DNA of 64,000 nt from Vermamoeba vermiformis (GCA_045837725.1 JBEWZL010000109.1:62001-126000); one strand, 5' to 3'. Counted from the first letter of the stretch, positions 11,683-22,941 are shown. A program made the numbers and translations. Notes: a model not told the origin generated them from the letters alone.

Positions 11683-12012
11683 GCTTGTACGTGTGTTATA
11701 GCTGTAACCAACGGTTAATGACTAAAACAGCCCTCGCTGCGAAATTATTTGCCTGCCACAAACAGCACGTGAGAAAAAAAATGGATTTGACGATCGTCAA
11801 ATTGCTGCGTTGAATTTTTGCTTCATCAACTTCAAGTAGGAAATTCAATGCGAACATAGCAATATTGATCGGTGATTTAGTGGTACTCTTGCAAGTGATT
11901 GTCGCTGAAGTTTGTATAAAGTTGATAAAATCGCTAGGGACAAATTGCAGTGGATTTTTCTGTCTGCCATACATTCGATATCAAACAACCACTACTAGTC
12001 ACATTTACAATA
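11683..12012. promoter_or_regulatory. Divergent promoter region between vault-repeat gene and unknown gene
   Basis: 330 bp of AT-rich DNA lie between two divergent starts. No coding frame or repeat stands out. It presumably contains both promoters, but no TATA box or conserved motif can be named with confidence. Confidence 0.4.
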
Positions 12013-12473
12013 ATGAATACTGTACAATGGACAAACAAATTAGGCAGCATTTGCCGCGCAGATGCGATTATTGTCTCTCCAACCGCGACTTGGTGCTGTT
12101 TTATGCGCGAGAACGGACTTCACCCTGCTTTTAGGCAATTGCAGTATGATACTTTTCTAGGGTAAGGACTTTAACGTCAAACTCACCAAATTTAATAATT
12201 ATCAAAATCAAAATCTAAATTATTATTAGGTATATTCGGGAAATTACCAACGACACCATCTCCTGCCATAGTATCGATGTTGGCTATCAACATATAACCT
12301 TCTTCGTAATTAAGGATATGGTCCACCTTCCCGAGCTTTTGTTGCAGGATTTGGTCGTCGGAATTCTTCCTGACATCTATGTCGGCCCGCACTCTTTTGT
12401 GCAGCCACAGTACCCCTCTTTGGAAGATATAATTGACGAGATGGAGGATCTCTGGACCCTACAATTTAATTAA
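12013..12473 (+). CDS. Small protein of unknown function, about 130 residues
   Basis: Two exons are joined across an intron that begins GTAAGGAC and ends TTATTATTAG near 12230. The protein starts MNTVQWTNKLGSICRADAII and ends DEMEDLWTLQFN before TAA at 12471. It has an alternating hydrophobic pattern (YQHITFFVIKDMVHLPELLL), which suggests a compact alpha/beta fold. There is no signal peptide or clear membrane segment. I do not recognise the family. It is divergent from the vault-repeat gene and probably shares its promoter region. Confidence 0.6.
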
Positions 12474-13148
12474 GAAAATAACACCCTTCGATCGCCTAAC
12501 GTAAGACTTATTTCGTTACTTTATATAATATAGATCCATATTAATACTCGCAATGTAGGGTGATCACCCATTTAGATCCGTAGACCTAAAAAAAAAAGTA
12601 TACGTCTGTTATATTGGCAGCTCTTATGTAACTTACGTGCAACTGATGCAAGTTACGCGATATAATGGACGTATAACGTTGAAAATACTTGTTCTTAACT
12701 ACGCCTCTGTCACTTCAAAAAGAAGTACCCTTTGGCGTCAAAGGTTTCGATGTTGAACTTTTTTAGGTCTACCTGTAATTTATTAGTGGAGAAGCTAAAT
12801 TTTAACCACGCAAATGTTCATAGAGTCAAATAAATATCACTTAACTATAATTTGTGACCTCGTTGACTCTGTTACGTGACGCTTGTCAGGATCCAGATCG
12901 CCACTGCATTCGAGTATCTGAAACGCATCATGTTACTCTACCAAAACCTGAGGAGTTTCCGCGTGGATTTGTGTACTCTTTTAGTTTACAACTGTGGCGG
13001 CGGATAGTGCACCTTATTTGGCTTGGGTGTCATAAATTGACATGTTGCAAAACGAAAATCTTTCAAAACTTGAACCATTATTTTCCAATTAAAAACGATT
13101 AGACCACAAGCAGCGTATTGCTGGCTTAGTATATACGTGTTCTTGGTT
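12474..13148. other. Unresolved region with weak coding signals on both strands
   Basis: No gene could be built with confidence. On the plus strand, 12854-12980 reads RDACQDPDRHCIRVSETHH, without a start or clear donor. On the minus strand, ATTACAG followed by VDLKKFNIETFDAKGYFFLK and TGA at 12718 looks like a last exon, but its upstream partner is unclear. Another minus-strand frame (MSKPNDGRRFTENVF) overlaps the first exon of the next plus gene. A small gene or a decayed gene could be present. The imperfect palindrome listed separately sits at its left side. Confidence 0.3.
12580..12772. repeat. Nested imperfect inverted repeats
   Basis: Outer arms GTAGACCTAAAAAA at 12580-12593 and its complement at 12759-12772 match over 14 bp. 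Inside them, TATACGTC with TTATAT (12600-12616) faces ATATAA with GACGTATA (12660-12675), separated by an unmatched dinucleotide. At the centre GTAACTT faces AAGTTAC around 12629-12656. The inner 78 nt could fold into one stem-loop. The right outer arm overlaps a possible minus-strand exon, so the outer match may be chance. Confidence 0.45.
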
Positions 13149-14209
13149 ATGGTCCTTGAAGACATTCTCTGTGAAGCGTCGGCCGTCGTTTGGCTTGCTC
13201 ATCTGCTCTTTTTGATCAAAGAAGCCGGCTTTACGTACCTGAACAAACACGAAGGAAGGCACCTTTATGAATCATTTCAAAAGTAAGTTAATGATATCGC
13301 CTCCTATCAATTTCGAATTTGTTGCTAATCCGAAAATTAATTATTTCAAGGGCTATGCGGGCTCACGATATTAGCAGCTTCACCATACCTACTGCTGAAG
13401 GTGATATCATCACGATTTTTAAGTTAAGGAGTACAGAAACTCCAGGTAGCCTGGCATCTACCCTGGCAGGTAAGTACTCTCGCGACTGAAAGTGACTGTT
13501 TCTAATTCGCGCAGATATTGCTAGGAATGTCACGCCTCTGATCGACGAATGGCCTCCCGAAAGTGTTGGCCCGAAGTACCTGAAGCAACTATTGTCGTGT
13601 GCCACCCTACCTGACGGACCATTTGTCGGCCCTCACATCTTTCCTACGAAAGAAGAATTACGAACACGTCATTCAAAGTACATGAATCTACCGACAAATT
13701 CATCTACGGCTTACAACATCACTACAACACATTATGCCACGGCCCATGGGTGCCTGTCGAACAAGCCTCTGGATTCAAAGATGGTTTCGGCCAGCCAAAG
13801 GACTCAAACGTACTTGCCTTGGGATCCTTCGACTATTCGACACTCACTTGCGTTAGACGAGGACATTGCGGAACTTACTTCTCTTGTCAATGATGTGCCT
13901 TCCTCAATGGGCCTGGAACTGGACATTGACGCAATGATCACCGAGCTCCAAGCAAATCCGAGCTGCGAGCCCAAGCCACCGTACTTGCCTTTCCACTACA
14001 AGGAATGCAACGTTGAATGCTACCCCAGGATTGAACAACAAATGCAGGTGATACCACTCGCATCCGCGACATTTCAACTGCCTCAGATGGAAGTCGAGAG
14101 ATATGGCTTCTATACATATACGCCACCTGTCCTACCGGTATCTTTGGATATCAACAAGACGCTCTCGAGCTTTGGCCTCAACAGAGGTTATGGATACTAT
14201 AATTGTTAG
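13149..14209 (+). CDS. Protein of unknown function, Pro/Tyr-rich C-terminal half
   Basis: Three exons join. The first starts MVLEDILCEASAVVWLAHLL and ends at AAGTAAGT near 13282. The second (AMRAHDISSFTIPTAEGD) ends at a GTAAGT near 13470, and the third runs from DIARNVTPLIDEWPPES to GYGYYNC and TAG at 14207. The total is about 300 residues. A hydrophobic stretch near the N-terminus (VVWLAHLLFLI) could be a membrane anchor or a buried helix. The C-terminal half is rich in Pro, Tyr and Cys (PPYLPFHYKECNVECYPRI). No known domain was recognised. The gene could extend upstream if the coding-like frame at 12854 belongs to it. Confidence 0.55.
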
Positions 14210-15139
14210 CTAATGACCGAGCTAATCGTAAGTCACTCGTACAGTTTAAAAATTGAGCTAACCATCATATTTCTTAGAACAAATCGGTCACCTAGTATAG
14301 ATAAACTGCAGCAACTTTTTACTGCGAGAACGAAGAATACGTCTTACTTCATCGCCTTGGCTGATTTTTGTGAGGCGACTGTATCTTGGTTTTGCTGACA
14401 AGGAGGAAGAGGAGCCTTGGGTCAGGCGCCACTACCGGGGAGGCGGGCGGAGTGAAGTCTCGTTGTTGCTGTGCTTCGCTGAAGAGCTAAGACCTAGCTT
14501 TTTGGTGTTGTGCGGTGATGACGAGGCTTTACTCCGCCCGCCTCCCCGGTAGTGGCGCCTGACCCAAGGCTCCTCTTCCTCCTTGTCAGCAAAACCAAGA
14601 TACAGTCGCCTCACGATTATTGGACTGAGGGCCGATGCGGTGGACCTATAGCGTCGAAACATTGCCCACGAATGCAACAGAAGCAACAAAACAGCTGAAG
14701 TTGTGTTAGAGTATGCCCCTTACGAATTCATTATGTTTCGATGTCTTCCAACTTGTAGTATTTTCATTACATAAACACACATTTTTCATTAAGAACACAC
14801 CACTTTTCTGCCCGAGACTAATGAAGCGAATGAAAAACGCATTCAGCCTATAAATTCATATGCAATTGCATTAGCGCAGTAAGTCAGCGGAGCAAGTACC
14901 GAAGAGAAATTTTGGTGACTCTTTGACACTAAAAGGCACTAGCTGAGGACCACTTTAGGTTCGCGTTGAACCTGATTCTAGACATGGACGTGTGCAAGCA
15001 TTGATGTATTAAGGATTAACATTCAGCGCAGCATTTTTGCGCAAGAAAAAATCCGTGGATTAAACTCACGACAAAAGCGAAAAATAGCGAAACCAAACCA
15101 CTTTTCAGCCAACAAAGATAGAACACAACAAATATCTTC
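14210..15139. other. Intergenic region holding an 84-bp inverted repeat
   Basis: After the stop at 14209 there is a GTAAGT...TTCTTAG stretch (14229-14278) that may be a 3'-UTR intron. Then comes the inverted repeat listed separately. From 14615 to 15139 the DNA is AT-rich with no coding frame or tRNA that I can support. It probably contains the promoter of the next plus-strand gene. Confidence 0.5.
14370..14614. repeat. Perfect 84-bp inverted repeat, hairpin or foldback element
   Basis: The left arm 14370-14453 (starting GTGAGGCGACTGTATCTTGG) is identical to the reverse complement of the right arm 14531-14614 over all 84 bases. The spacer is 77 bp. For about 20 bases inside the arms the match goes on with mainly transition differences that would still pair as G:U in RNA. 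The arms are GC-rich, unlike the surrounding DNA. The flanks GATTTTT (14363-14369) and GATTATT (14615-14621) match at 6 of 7 positions and could be an old target duplication. A non-autonomous foldback/MITE DNA element, or a hairpin RNA gene, would both fit. No transposase is present. Confidence 0.85.
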
Positions 15140-16742
15140 ATGTCTGATAGTTTGGTTTCGGAGCCCAAAACCTCCGATTCAGATTTGGCCTCAAAGCACC
15201 CTGACATCTGGGACGAGGATGCTCTTGTTTGGTTGGATAACTCCAGCTGGGTATTCTTACTCAAGAAGGACGGCATTAATGCAGAAATTAAGAAGAACAA
15301 ATATGACACCTTCCGACACAAGTAAGTTCCAATTCAAATTCGACACTTTTTTCAATCCAGCAATTTAATTATTAATTAATTATTAAGGCACATGAAACCA
15401 ATCGGAATTAAATTAATGAAGGTGCCTCATAAGAAAAATAAGAACAAGTACACTACTTGCTGCGTAATTGAATCCGCTCCGGAAGCAAAACCAACAAAGG
15501 GCCTGAAAAACCGACTGGAAACAATGCTGGCAAGCCATGAGGATCGTGATAATAATCCTCTGGATGTATACATTGCCCCTGATCGCTTTCAAGACCCGAA
15601 TGATGACATTTCTGACCGGGTTGCTGATTCGGTGCGGATTTTGTTTGACTGGCTCGCAGGGAAGGAAGAAACCCCAAATCTTCGTAAGTACTCAGAGTAA
15701 TTATCTAGTACCACATTCAATAACTAATTGGTGCAGGGCGTGCTCGAGAGCTCTTATTCCAGTTCCTGCAACAACTACGAGATGAGAAGCCCTTCTCTGA
15801 CCTCCCTGATCCAACGAAAGAGCTTCGTGCCGTTGACACTCCCTCGCCATCCAGCCAAGAAGAGGGCAGCGTCACAAATGAAGTGGAGCCAGTGGCGAAG
15901 CAGGAATCGCAACCGGATCTGACCGAACCTCCTGTCTTACCCTCTGCTGCTCTCAATGATACTCAACACCCTGGCTCGAGTGACCGCTCCTCGACTTGGC
16001 CTGCACAACAATCAGTTGCCCTCAACACCAGTGCTAGTGACGGTGCTGCAGAGGTGGAAGTGCACGATCAAGGTGACAGTTCGCTTCACGTGTCGGCGAC
16101 AGAGGCGAGTGATGAAGCTGATCAGCCGCCTAGAAAGAAGCGCCGACTTGGTGACAAACAAGACCCAGAACAGACTAAGAACGATGCTGCCGCTGAGGAC
16201 TCTCAGCTTGTTGTCACTGAGGGCACGACCTCTCAGCCTGCCAGCGATATGGAGCTTTCACCCTGTCACTCGCAGTCACCATCGATTCGTGAGCCCCGCT
16301 CTCCTGATAATGGCTTCCCAGCTGGCGCTTTCAAGTTCAATTTCGACAACAACACTAACGCAATCTCACAACAACTCACGGGTGATCATATCTATGATAT
16401 GTTTGTCCGTGGATTTGCAGATTAGAAACTCTAAGAAACCCTTTAATACTTGGCCCCCTCTATACCCCGAATTTTCATCGTACGATAACATTCCCAATCC
16501 CTTCGACCCCGAGAGGCTTGTTGAGTTACCGTCAACTTCGCCTTCAGTCAACTTCATGATGAGTGCTACTTACACCCTAATGGAAGGAGATCAAAGCTCA
16601 CCAATGGACGTCGTTGTATCTTCGGATATTCCTGACCAAAATAGTTCGCACTCAGACTCTGAAAATGTGCAAAACGTAAGTCGGCAACAACCCTTCCTTC
16701 TGGATCTAACCGCTTTCTTTATAGTCCCACTATATTCATTAG
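15140..16742 (+). CDS. Probable nuclear protein of unknown family, conserved-looking N-terminal domain
   Basis: The frame starts MSDSLVSEPKTSDSDLASK. It has a compact N-terminal region (DIWDEDALVWLDNSSWVFLL, KNKYDTFRHKHMKPIGIKL) rich in Trp, Lys and aromatic residues, then a helical part (ADSVRILFDWLAGKEETP, GRARELLFQFLQQLRDEK). A long Ser/Pro/Glu-rich tail with a basic nuclear-localisation motif (PPRKKRRLGDK) follows. In the first frame a TAG occurs at 16423, yet the DNA after it stays coding-like in another frame (FNTWPPLYPEFSSYDNIPNP). A 25-nt GT-AG stretch, 16401-16425, would join the two frames exactly and remove that stop. A last intron then leads to SHYIH and TAG at 16742. If the small intron is not real, the protein ends at 16425. 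I considered a heat-shock-factor domain but the pattern does not fit. Confidence 0.6.
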
Positions 16743-17183
16743 CTCCCTTACTCACATCCGCCAACACCTTTCCATAAAAGCAGGAAAGAAGCGAAGTACT
16801 GCACTTTTCTTTTGGCGCCCTTATAATACTACGAAAGATCTGGTTCGTGTGTTATAAGGCAAATAATCCCTTGTAAATAAATCATTTAACTGCAATTTAA
16901 CTAAGACATTAATACCACCACCGATCCCAATCTCTAAGATCATACGATTAACTGAAGGAGATGTTTCTCTGCAAGCGTCTGTCAATAATTATAAACAGAT
17001 CGAGGTGTTATACGGTATGAAAATAACAGCATGGATGTTAAATATAATAATAATTTACTTTTTTGAGTGGCGTTACGTAGTTGGCTGATCATAATAATAA
17101 AGCGGCTGACAGACCAATTTTTAGAAAATTTAGACACGTCGTTAATAATGATTAGTTATCATTAATACAGCTTATATTTATAG
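16743..17183. other. Intergenic/5' region of the TrmB-like gene
   Basis: AT-rich DNA with a possible first exon of the next gene: an ATG at 17017 opens MKITAWMLNIIIIYFF, followed by possible donors. It could encode an N-terminal extension, but no join was convincing. Nothing else was seen. Confidence 0.35.
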
Positions 17184-18141
17184 GCGCATCAGAGAAAATT
17201 ATCGAGCACTGTCAATAAAATTAACTGAAGCAAGTGGTGAAGAACGGATTCGATTAAAACGACGAGTACGCAACCATGTGAATCCATTCGCTAGTGCGCA
17301 TCAAGAGCCGTTCATGAGAGACAAGCCTTGGCCAGAGATATTTGAAGAGCCGTCAAAGCAGATCCATTTAGGTAATCGGACAGAAAGATCTGGACCTGCT
17401 TGCGAATCTTAGGGCTTACTTTCGTTAATAGACATTGGTTGTGCCAAAGGAGAGTATTTAGACGTGCTTGCTGCGGCTAGTCCTGACTGGTAAGTCGAGA
17501 TCCGACCGATTCTGTTGATAACTTTACTAACGATTAATGGATTGCAGGAACTTTATCGGCTTAGAAATACGCGAAGATTTAGTACCAAAAGCTAGAGCAC
17601 GAGGTAATAATATTATAGGGTTCATAAAAGAGATAAACTAATTTGGATCCAAATCTAGTGGCCAAAATGGAACGTCCTCTGCGCAACTTATACTTCCAAT
17701 ACGGCAATATTATGGTCGCAGATCAGTTTTTAGCTGATTTACCTGGCCCATTAGCTCGTGTATCAATTTTATTCCCGGATCCATGGTGGAAACGACGACA
17801 CGAGAAAAGACGCGTTGTACAGCACGATAATTTGAATATTTTGGCTAAATATATGGCATCTGGCAGTACATTGTATTTTGCTACTGGTAAGGACTCTATT
17901 CAGCCTCGTGTTCTGGCAATTTATTTTTCAATTCATTTTGATGCTCAATTAAATTTGTTTTGTAGACGTTGAAGAGACTTGGAATAATGGAATAGAAGTA
18001 CTAAATAGCAATACAAACTTTGAGTTAATACCTGGACGTAATTGGCAAACAGACTTTCCGGATGTACTCACCAGTTTTCATCGCTCGTTCTTGCAAAAGC
18101 AGATCAACTCTTGTGCATTCAAAAAGAAAGATAATAAATGA
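17184..18141 (+). CDS. tRNA (guanine-N7)-methyltransferase, TrmB/METTL1 family (5' end unresolved)
   Basis: Exons from an acceptor at 17183 to TGA at 18139 encode RRVRNHVNPFASAHQEP, an SAM-binding motif DIGCAKGEYLDVLAAASP, NFIGLEIREDLVPKAR, then NIMVADQFLADLPGPL and the family signature ILFPDPWWKRRHEKRRVV. This enzyme makes m7G46 in tRNA variable loops. The end (SFHRSFLQKQINSCAFKKKD) is short and basic. The sequence RVRNHVNPF followed by a W..IF segment is the plant/bacterial-like arrangement. The initiating exon was not fixed; see the preceding region. No WDR4-type partner is in the window. Confidence 0.85.
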
Positions 18142-18166
18142 ACTACTGTCCATAGTAACATATTTA

Positions 18167-20260
18167 TTACACTTTTCTGAACTCAGAGTCGCTGTTCCAA
18201 GCCGGTACAATCGACGAGCCGACAATATTCGCCGCAACATCAAAAATCAACCTATTGACAATACATTAGCTTGTTATACGATAATAATATAAGAATATAG
18301 TGTACCTAACGTCGTCGACAGCGCCAGCCAAGTCCCAGCACCATTCGTCAGTCGGATCCAACACGATCTTGTCCTTGGGTTTGTGATAACACTGCGCAGT
18401 CCACTGTTGATTCTTGCTCAACAACCATTCGCGGCCTTTGGTCACGTGATCGAAGCCCTGGTTGATGAACAGAGCAGGCACACCAGCACGTGCAAAGTTG
18501 AAGTGATCACTGCGGTAGTACATTCCGTTCTCGGGCGTTGGATCCGGCTAGTTGCGAGCATTAGAATAAGACTATATATGATAGTACAATACGTACTTTG
18601 ACTTCGCGGTGTTGTCGGCTCGTAGCCCAATGGTGTGCCAACTGTTCGAGGTTATTCTGACCACTTCCATAAAAGGAAATGTCGTGAGTTTTGCCGAAGA
18701 TATTTATCAAATCGAAATTGAAGCAGGCCAAGCACTTTGAGAGGGGCAGAATAGGGAACTTAGTATAATAATCTGAGCCCAACAGTCCAAACTCTTCGAC
18801 AGTCGGCACTAAAATTAGCACTGAACGCAATCGCTGCGTGTCACGTGTCATGTTAGCCAAAGATATTTCCGAGTGGGACGTCATAGGGCCTTACCTTCTC
18901 TTTGGGCACCTTCAAGAATGCTTCGGCCAGGGCCAACAAAGCAGCGACACCAATGCCGTTGTCGCGCGCACCAGAACAGATCAACTCGCCGGGTGGCGGG
19001 TCTTGATCGGTCTCTTTGTTCACGCCAAAGTGGTCCCAATGCGCTGTGAACACCACGTGCTCGTCACTTTGGCCTTGAATCCACCCGACCGCATTGCGCG
19101 AGGTCAGTTCTGCAAGCTCATTGGACAGCGACAAGGAACAGGTCTGGTTCAGTGAAACAGCCTCAAAGTTCGCGTGATCAAGGGCACGTTTCTTAAGCTC
19201 TTCTAATGTGTATCCTGCGCGCTGGAAGATAGTTCTGGCGGTGTCTTCGGTGATCCAGCCTGTCACTGTCACGTGGCCTGATGATGACGTGCGCAGCTTG
19301 AAATTGGGCTTAGCTCTGCCGTCAGCCACAATACTCCTGTAACATGGTTATTATATTAATTATATCATATACTGTAGTGTTAATGTACCAAGGGTATCCA
19401 GCAGCACCAGTATTGTGTACAATGAAAATTGCTGCAGCTTCTTGTCGCACTGCTTCGTCGAACTAAATAGACCTTGAGTATTATGTGTATATAATGAATA
19501 TGATATATATGCCTACCTTGTATGTCCAACGACCGAAGTAAGTCATATTCTTGCCTTTGAAGAATGGTTTGGGCTCATTGGCGGTGTCGTAACCTGGATC
19601 ATTGACGAACACCACAATTGCTTTGCCTTTCACGCTCTATACATTGTTAGGACTATAATTATCGTGCATAATATTAATAATACCTTTTTGAAGTCGTTCC
19701 AGCCAAAAGGATCCGCTTTAATGCCGTATCCAGCGAACACAAGCTCGACGTCTTGCAGATGTGCCTCAGGAACAGCTGAAGAAGTGATCGCAGTGAATTC
19801 AGTAGAGTCTTTCAATTCTAAAGGGTCTTCAGTAGCGTTAGTGCGCTTTACAAACAGGTTGGTGCGTTTCTTAGGAGTGATTTTGACGAGAGGCACGCTT
19901 TGAACGAATCCTTCTTTTGGATCGGGTCCAGTGAGACCTAATTTCTTAAATTCATCTGACAAATATTGAATTGTTCTTTCTTCACCAATTGTGGCTGGAA
20001 ATCGTCCTAGAAAAATGAAAAGATTTTTCAATTTCAAACTGCTGCAAAATAAAAATCTGAAAACGGTCTGATTATTATAATAAGCAATTGAAAACGAAGA
20101 ATTATAGTCCTATAATCATTTAAAAATATTAAGCAATTGATTTCATACCTTGAAATTCATTGGACGCCAGAACTGTTGTATGACGAATTAAAACCTCAGC
20201 ATTAATAGCTTGCTCAGCCGTAGTGAGGTCTTCGTTCGTTAATAATAATCCGTCGCTCAT
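18167..20260 (-). CDS. M28-family zinc metallopeptidase
   Basis: About eight exons join from MSDGLLLTNEDLTTAEQ to a last short exon ending WNSDSEFRKV and TAA at 18167. A PA-like inserted region (ELVFAGYGIKADPFGWNDF, IVVFVNDPGYDT) precedes the peptidase core. All M28 ligands are visible in order: FTAHWDHFG (His), CSGARDNGIGVAALLALAEA (Asp), PTVEEFGLLGSDYY (Glu-Glu), FNFDLINIFG (Asp) and YRSDHFNFARAGVPALF (His). It should therefore be an active aminopeptidase or related enzyme with two zinc ions. No signal peptide is seen at the chosen start, which is unusual because many M28 enzymes are secreted or vacuolar; a missed upstream exon is possible. Its stop is 26 bp from the convergent TrmB-like gene's stop. 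Confidence 0.87.
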
Positions 20261-20368
20261 TACTACTGTGCTTTACGAGTAACAAAAGTAATTTTGGCTC
20301 TTGAGATTTTTACATCCGAACCTACGTGGCAGGAAATTTCAGTATTCGGTTCAAAATACAGTCCTGTT

Positions 20369-22739
20369 CTACATCATGTTATATTCATCAAATGATACAG
20401 TATCGTCTTCGTGGGGTTCTTCAGGATCTTCGTTTTCTTCAGCAGGCTTTGCCTCGTTTTCTTCGTACTGGTTTTCGAGCGGCAGACCATCCACTTTGAA
20501 CAGCTCTTTTAAGCCACGAATAGCAGCAGTTGTATTTAACCGCTTAATAGCCTCGCGCACTGTCAGGCCCTTGCTGCGGCACGTCAATATAATTTCTCCG
20601 CTGGCAATACTTCTCATTCGGCGGGCCAGATCTCGGTTGTTCAACTGCTTGCTGCCTTCCAATTCTTTTTCTATTTTAGCCACAGCCTTCTCAAATACTC
20701 CGAGGACCTTCTCGAACTGCGGACGAATATGTTGCAAAGAATCGGATTGATAGGCGTCGTTCTTGTCGTTATATACAATGGTCTCTAGTATATCTTTGGC
20801 GCGTGCTTCTGAGGTGAACATGAATTTGGCGAGCATTGAGCTCTTCTTGGAAATCAATTTGTAGCGCAGACCACTGTCTAGATCAACAACAATAACTCCG
20901 CGGGACTCGCACGGATCCAACTCACGCACGTGCAACAACACGTCGCTCATGCGGGCCAGTGGCAGCTGTTCGATGTGTGGCCAATCAGACGTGTCGTCGA
21001 GGGTCGCGGGAATGAAGTCCACGAGTGTTTTGACACTTTGAGCGCCTATGTAAAGCCGTTAGGACATTGCGTACATCACTAATCTAGGCTTACCTAAAAA
21101 GGTAATGCTGTCGTAGTATTCTTTGCCCGGGACTTTAAAGCGCGTAGTCTCGGTGATGGTTAAATCAAAGATGTACGACAAGTTCTTGTCACTCGGGAGT
21201 GTCAGATCTAGTTTCTTCCACACGGCCCAAAATCTATCCGCGACACTGCCTTCAACTTCAATGTTGTAGTATTGTTCTATAATGATATTAGCGCTGTTGA
21301 CGAGATAACGTTGACATACCTAGTGCCTTGGCTTCTCTTACAGACTTGGCCCAAACACGCCACGGATTGTAGCGGTACCTCAGCACTTCTTTTGCATTGA
21401 CACTCGCGTCAACAGAATTTCTCGTGCACAAGTGCCACGCATCGCCGTACCAGTACATCGTCACTCGCCAGCCATCTGCACAATGTGTGAGTATACACCA
21501 ATGTCGTATAATCATATTGCACGTACCTTTATAAGGATAGACTCGCATGTTGGAAATTCTTCCAGTTTTGTAAGTACGCTCAGCTTTGTACGGATAGCAC
21601 ACGACTTCATACTCTAGTTTGTCTCCTTCAGCCTTCGTCTCTTTGAGAATGAGCCCCTCACACTCTTCAACGGCAAAAATATGGGTTGGCGAATTGAATT
21701 CGTCCGAGGTTAATTGCAACAGTTCGGGGTATTTTGGATGACGCGTCACGGAGACCGACAAGTGCTGTAAATATATTAGTATTATGTTTAAATACTAACA
21801 TTAATATTGCGTACCTTGAGAAGGTTTTTAACGCCGTACAATTTGATGAACTCTAATACGGCCAATTTTTTGTCGTATTGAGGAGGCTTGCCGAGTGGGA
21901 ATAAGAGATCTTGTTCGACATTAATGAACGACGGAATTACATCGTAAATTGAGTCGTATTCGCGCAATGTATCGTCAATTACTGGCTTGTACTTGGAACA
22001 ATAGTACTGCCAATCTGTTTCCTCGCAATCAACAATCTCCTCGAAGACGTCGTTGGTCTTGGTAAAGTCAATGTGATCAGCTGTGAATAAATCTACGGCC
22101 AGTCTGCTGTAACGAATCATGTGCGCGACAATTTTCCTCGACGTCTTTGGCTTAGTGTTCCAAAGGTGCAACGCCTTCCTCCACTTGAAGTCAAAGTCTC
22201 TGCGCAAGAGCTTGCCAAAGGCATAATGTTCTGGTTCTTTGATGTGGTCGCGAAGGTTAATGGTCTCGATCCACTTGGCTTCTTTGGGGTAGTACGGAAT
22301 AAAAATTAACCACACGACTTGTTGCTTCAATAAATCGATAAAATAATCTGCATGATATATATTGACTTCTGCACGAGAAATAGGCACTAATTGACCGCCC
22401 ACAAAGTACGGGCCTGTCAGTAGCATCATCAGATCGAAATCCGAGTCAGGTCGAGCGCAATTATGCAATCTAGAACCTAAATAATTTGCAATTAATATTT
22501 TATGAGATATTTAGCCACAAAAGCACGAGAGAAAGGAAACGTTGTCTTTTTTCTCGATCGATTCTTATTTTCGATTTATATTTTTAATTCGGTGACCATT
22601 CTAACACATCGGATACAATATTAAACGTTTAGATCTTACCAAATAAATACAAATTTGCCACTTTATGATTTGGAAACTGTTTGGCAACTTCATCCAAAAC
22701 TTCTTTCTCTAGCTCTGTATCATGAACACAAGTCGACAT
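20369..22739 (-). CDS. Fusion of a pol-beta-type nucleotidyltransferase with a divergent RNA-ligase-like domain
   Basis: The N-terminus has an MNT/pol-beta nucleotidyltransferase motif: LYLFGSRLHNCARPDSDFD, with GSR and a D-x-D-like SDFD, then AEVNIYHADYFIDLL. After a long linking region the sequence resembles T4-Rnl-type RNA ligases: YPELLQLTSDEFNSP, AVEECEGLILKE, VVCYPYKAERTYKTG, then YKDGWRVTMYWYGDAWHLCT where motif I (K-x-D-G) is expected. NLSYIFDLTITETTRF is motif-III-like, SRGVIVVD sits at motif IV, and GLRYKLISKKSS at motif V. The protein is about 710 residues and ends in an acidic tail. Several ligase residues deviate, including the nucleophilic lysine, so the ligase half may be altered or inactive while the transferase half looks intact. 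An RNA end-repair or tRNA-related role is an inference from the two folds. No signal peptide. Confidence 0.72.
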
Positions 22740-22941
22740 CTTATACAATAATAATACAAAAAATATACAAGTGTGTTCGCTCGGAAGGTCAAGTTTATGC
22801 AAATAATTTTGCGGCGTTCGGTTAGACCGACATTTAGTTTTCCTCCCACGCACAACTACACGACCCAAACAAAGTATAGTAGCAATTTCTACAACTCTGG
22901 ATACCCCCGTTTATATTGTACTTCAATTGGCGTCAAAAAGA

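Noticed and set aside
14895-14990. A tRNA-like T-arm (GGTTCGCGTTGAACC)
   Set aside because: No matching acceptor, D-arm or anticodon stem could be formed around it.
15140-15700. A heat-shock-factor DNA-binding domain in the nuclear protein
   Set aside because: The FRHKHMKP stretch looked similar at first, but the HSF recognition helix and F-x-R-Q-L-N motif are absent.
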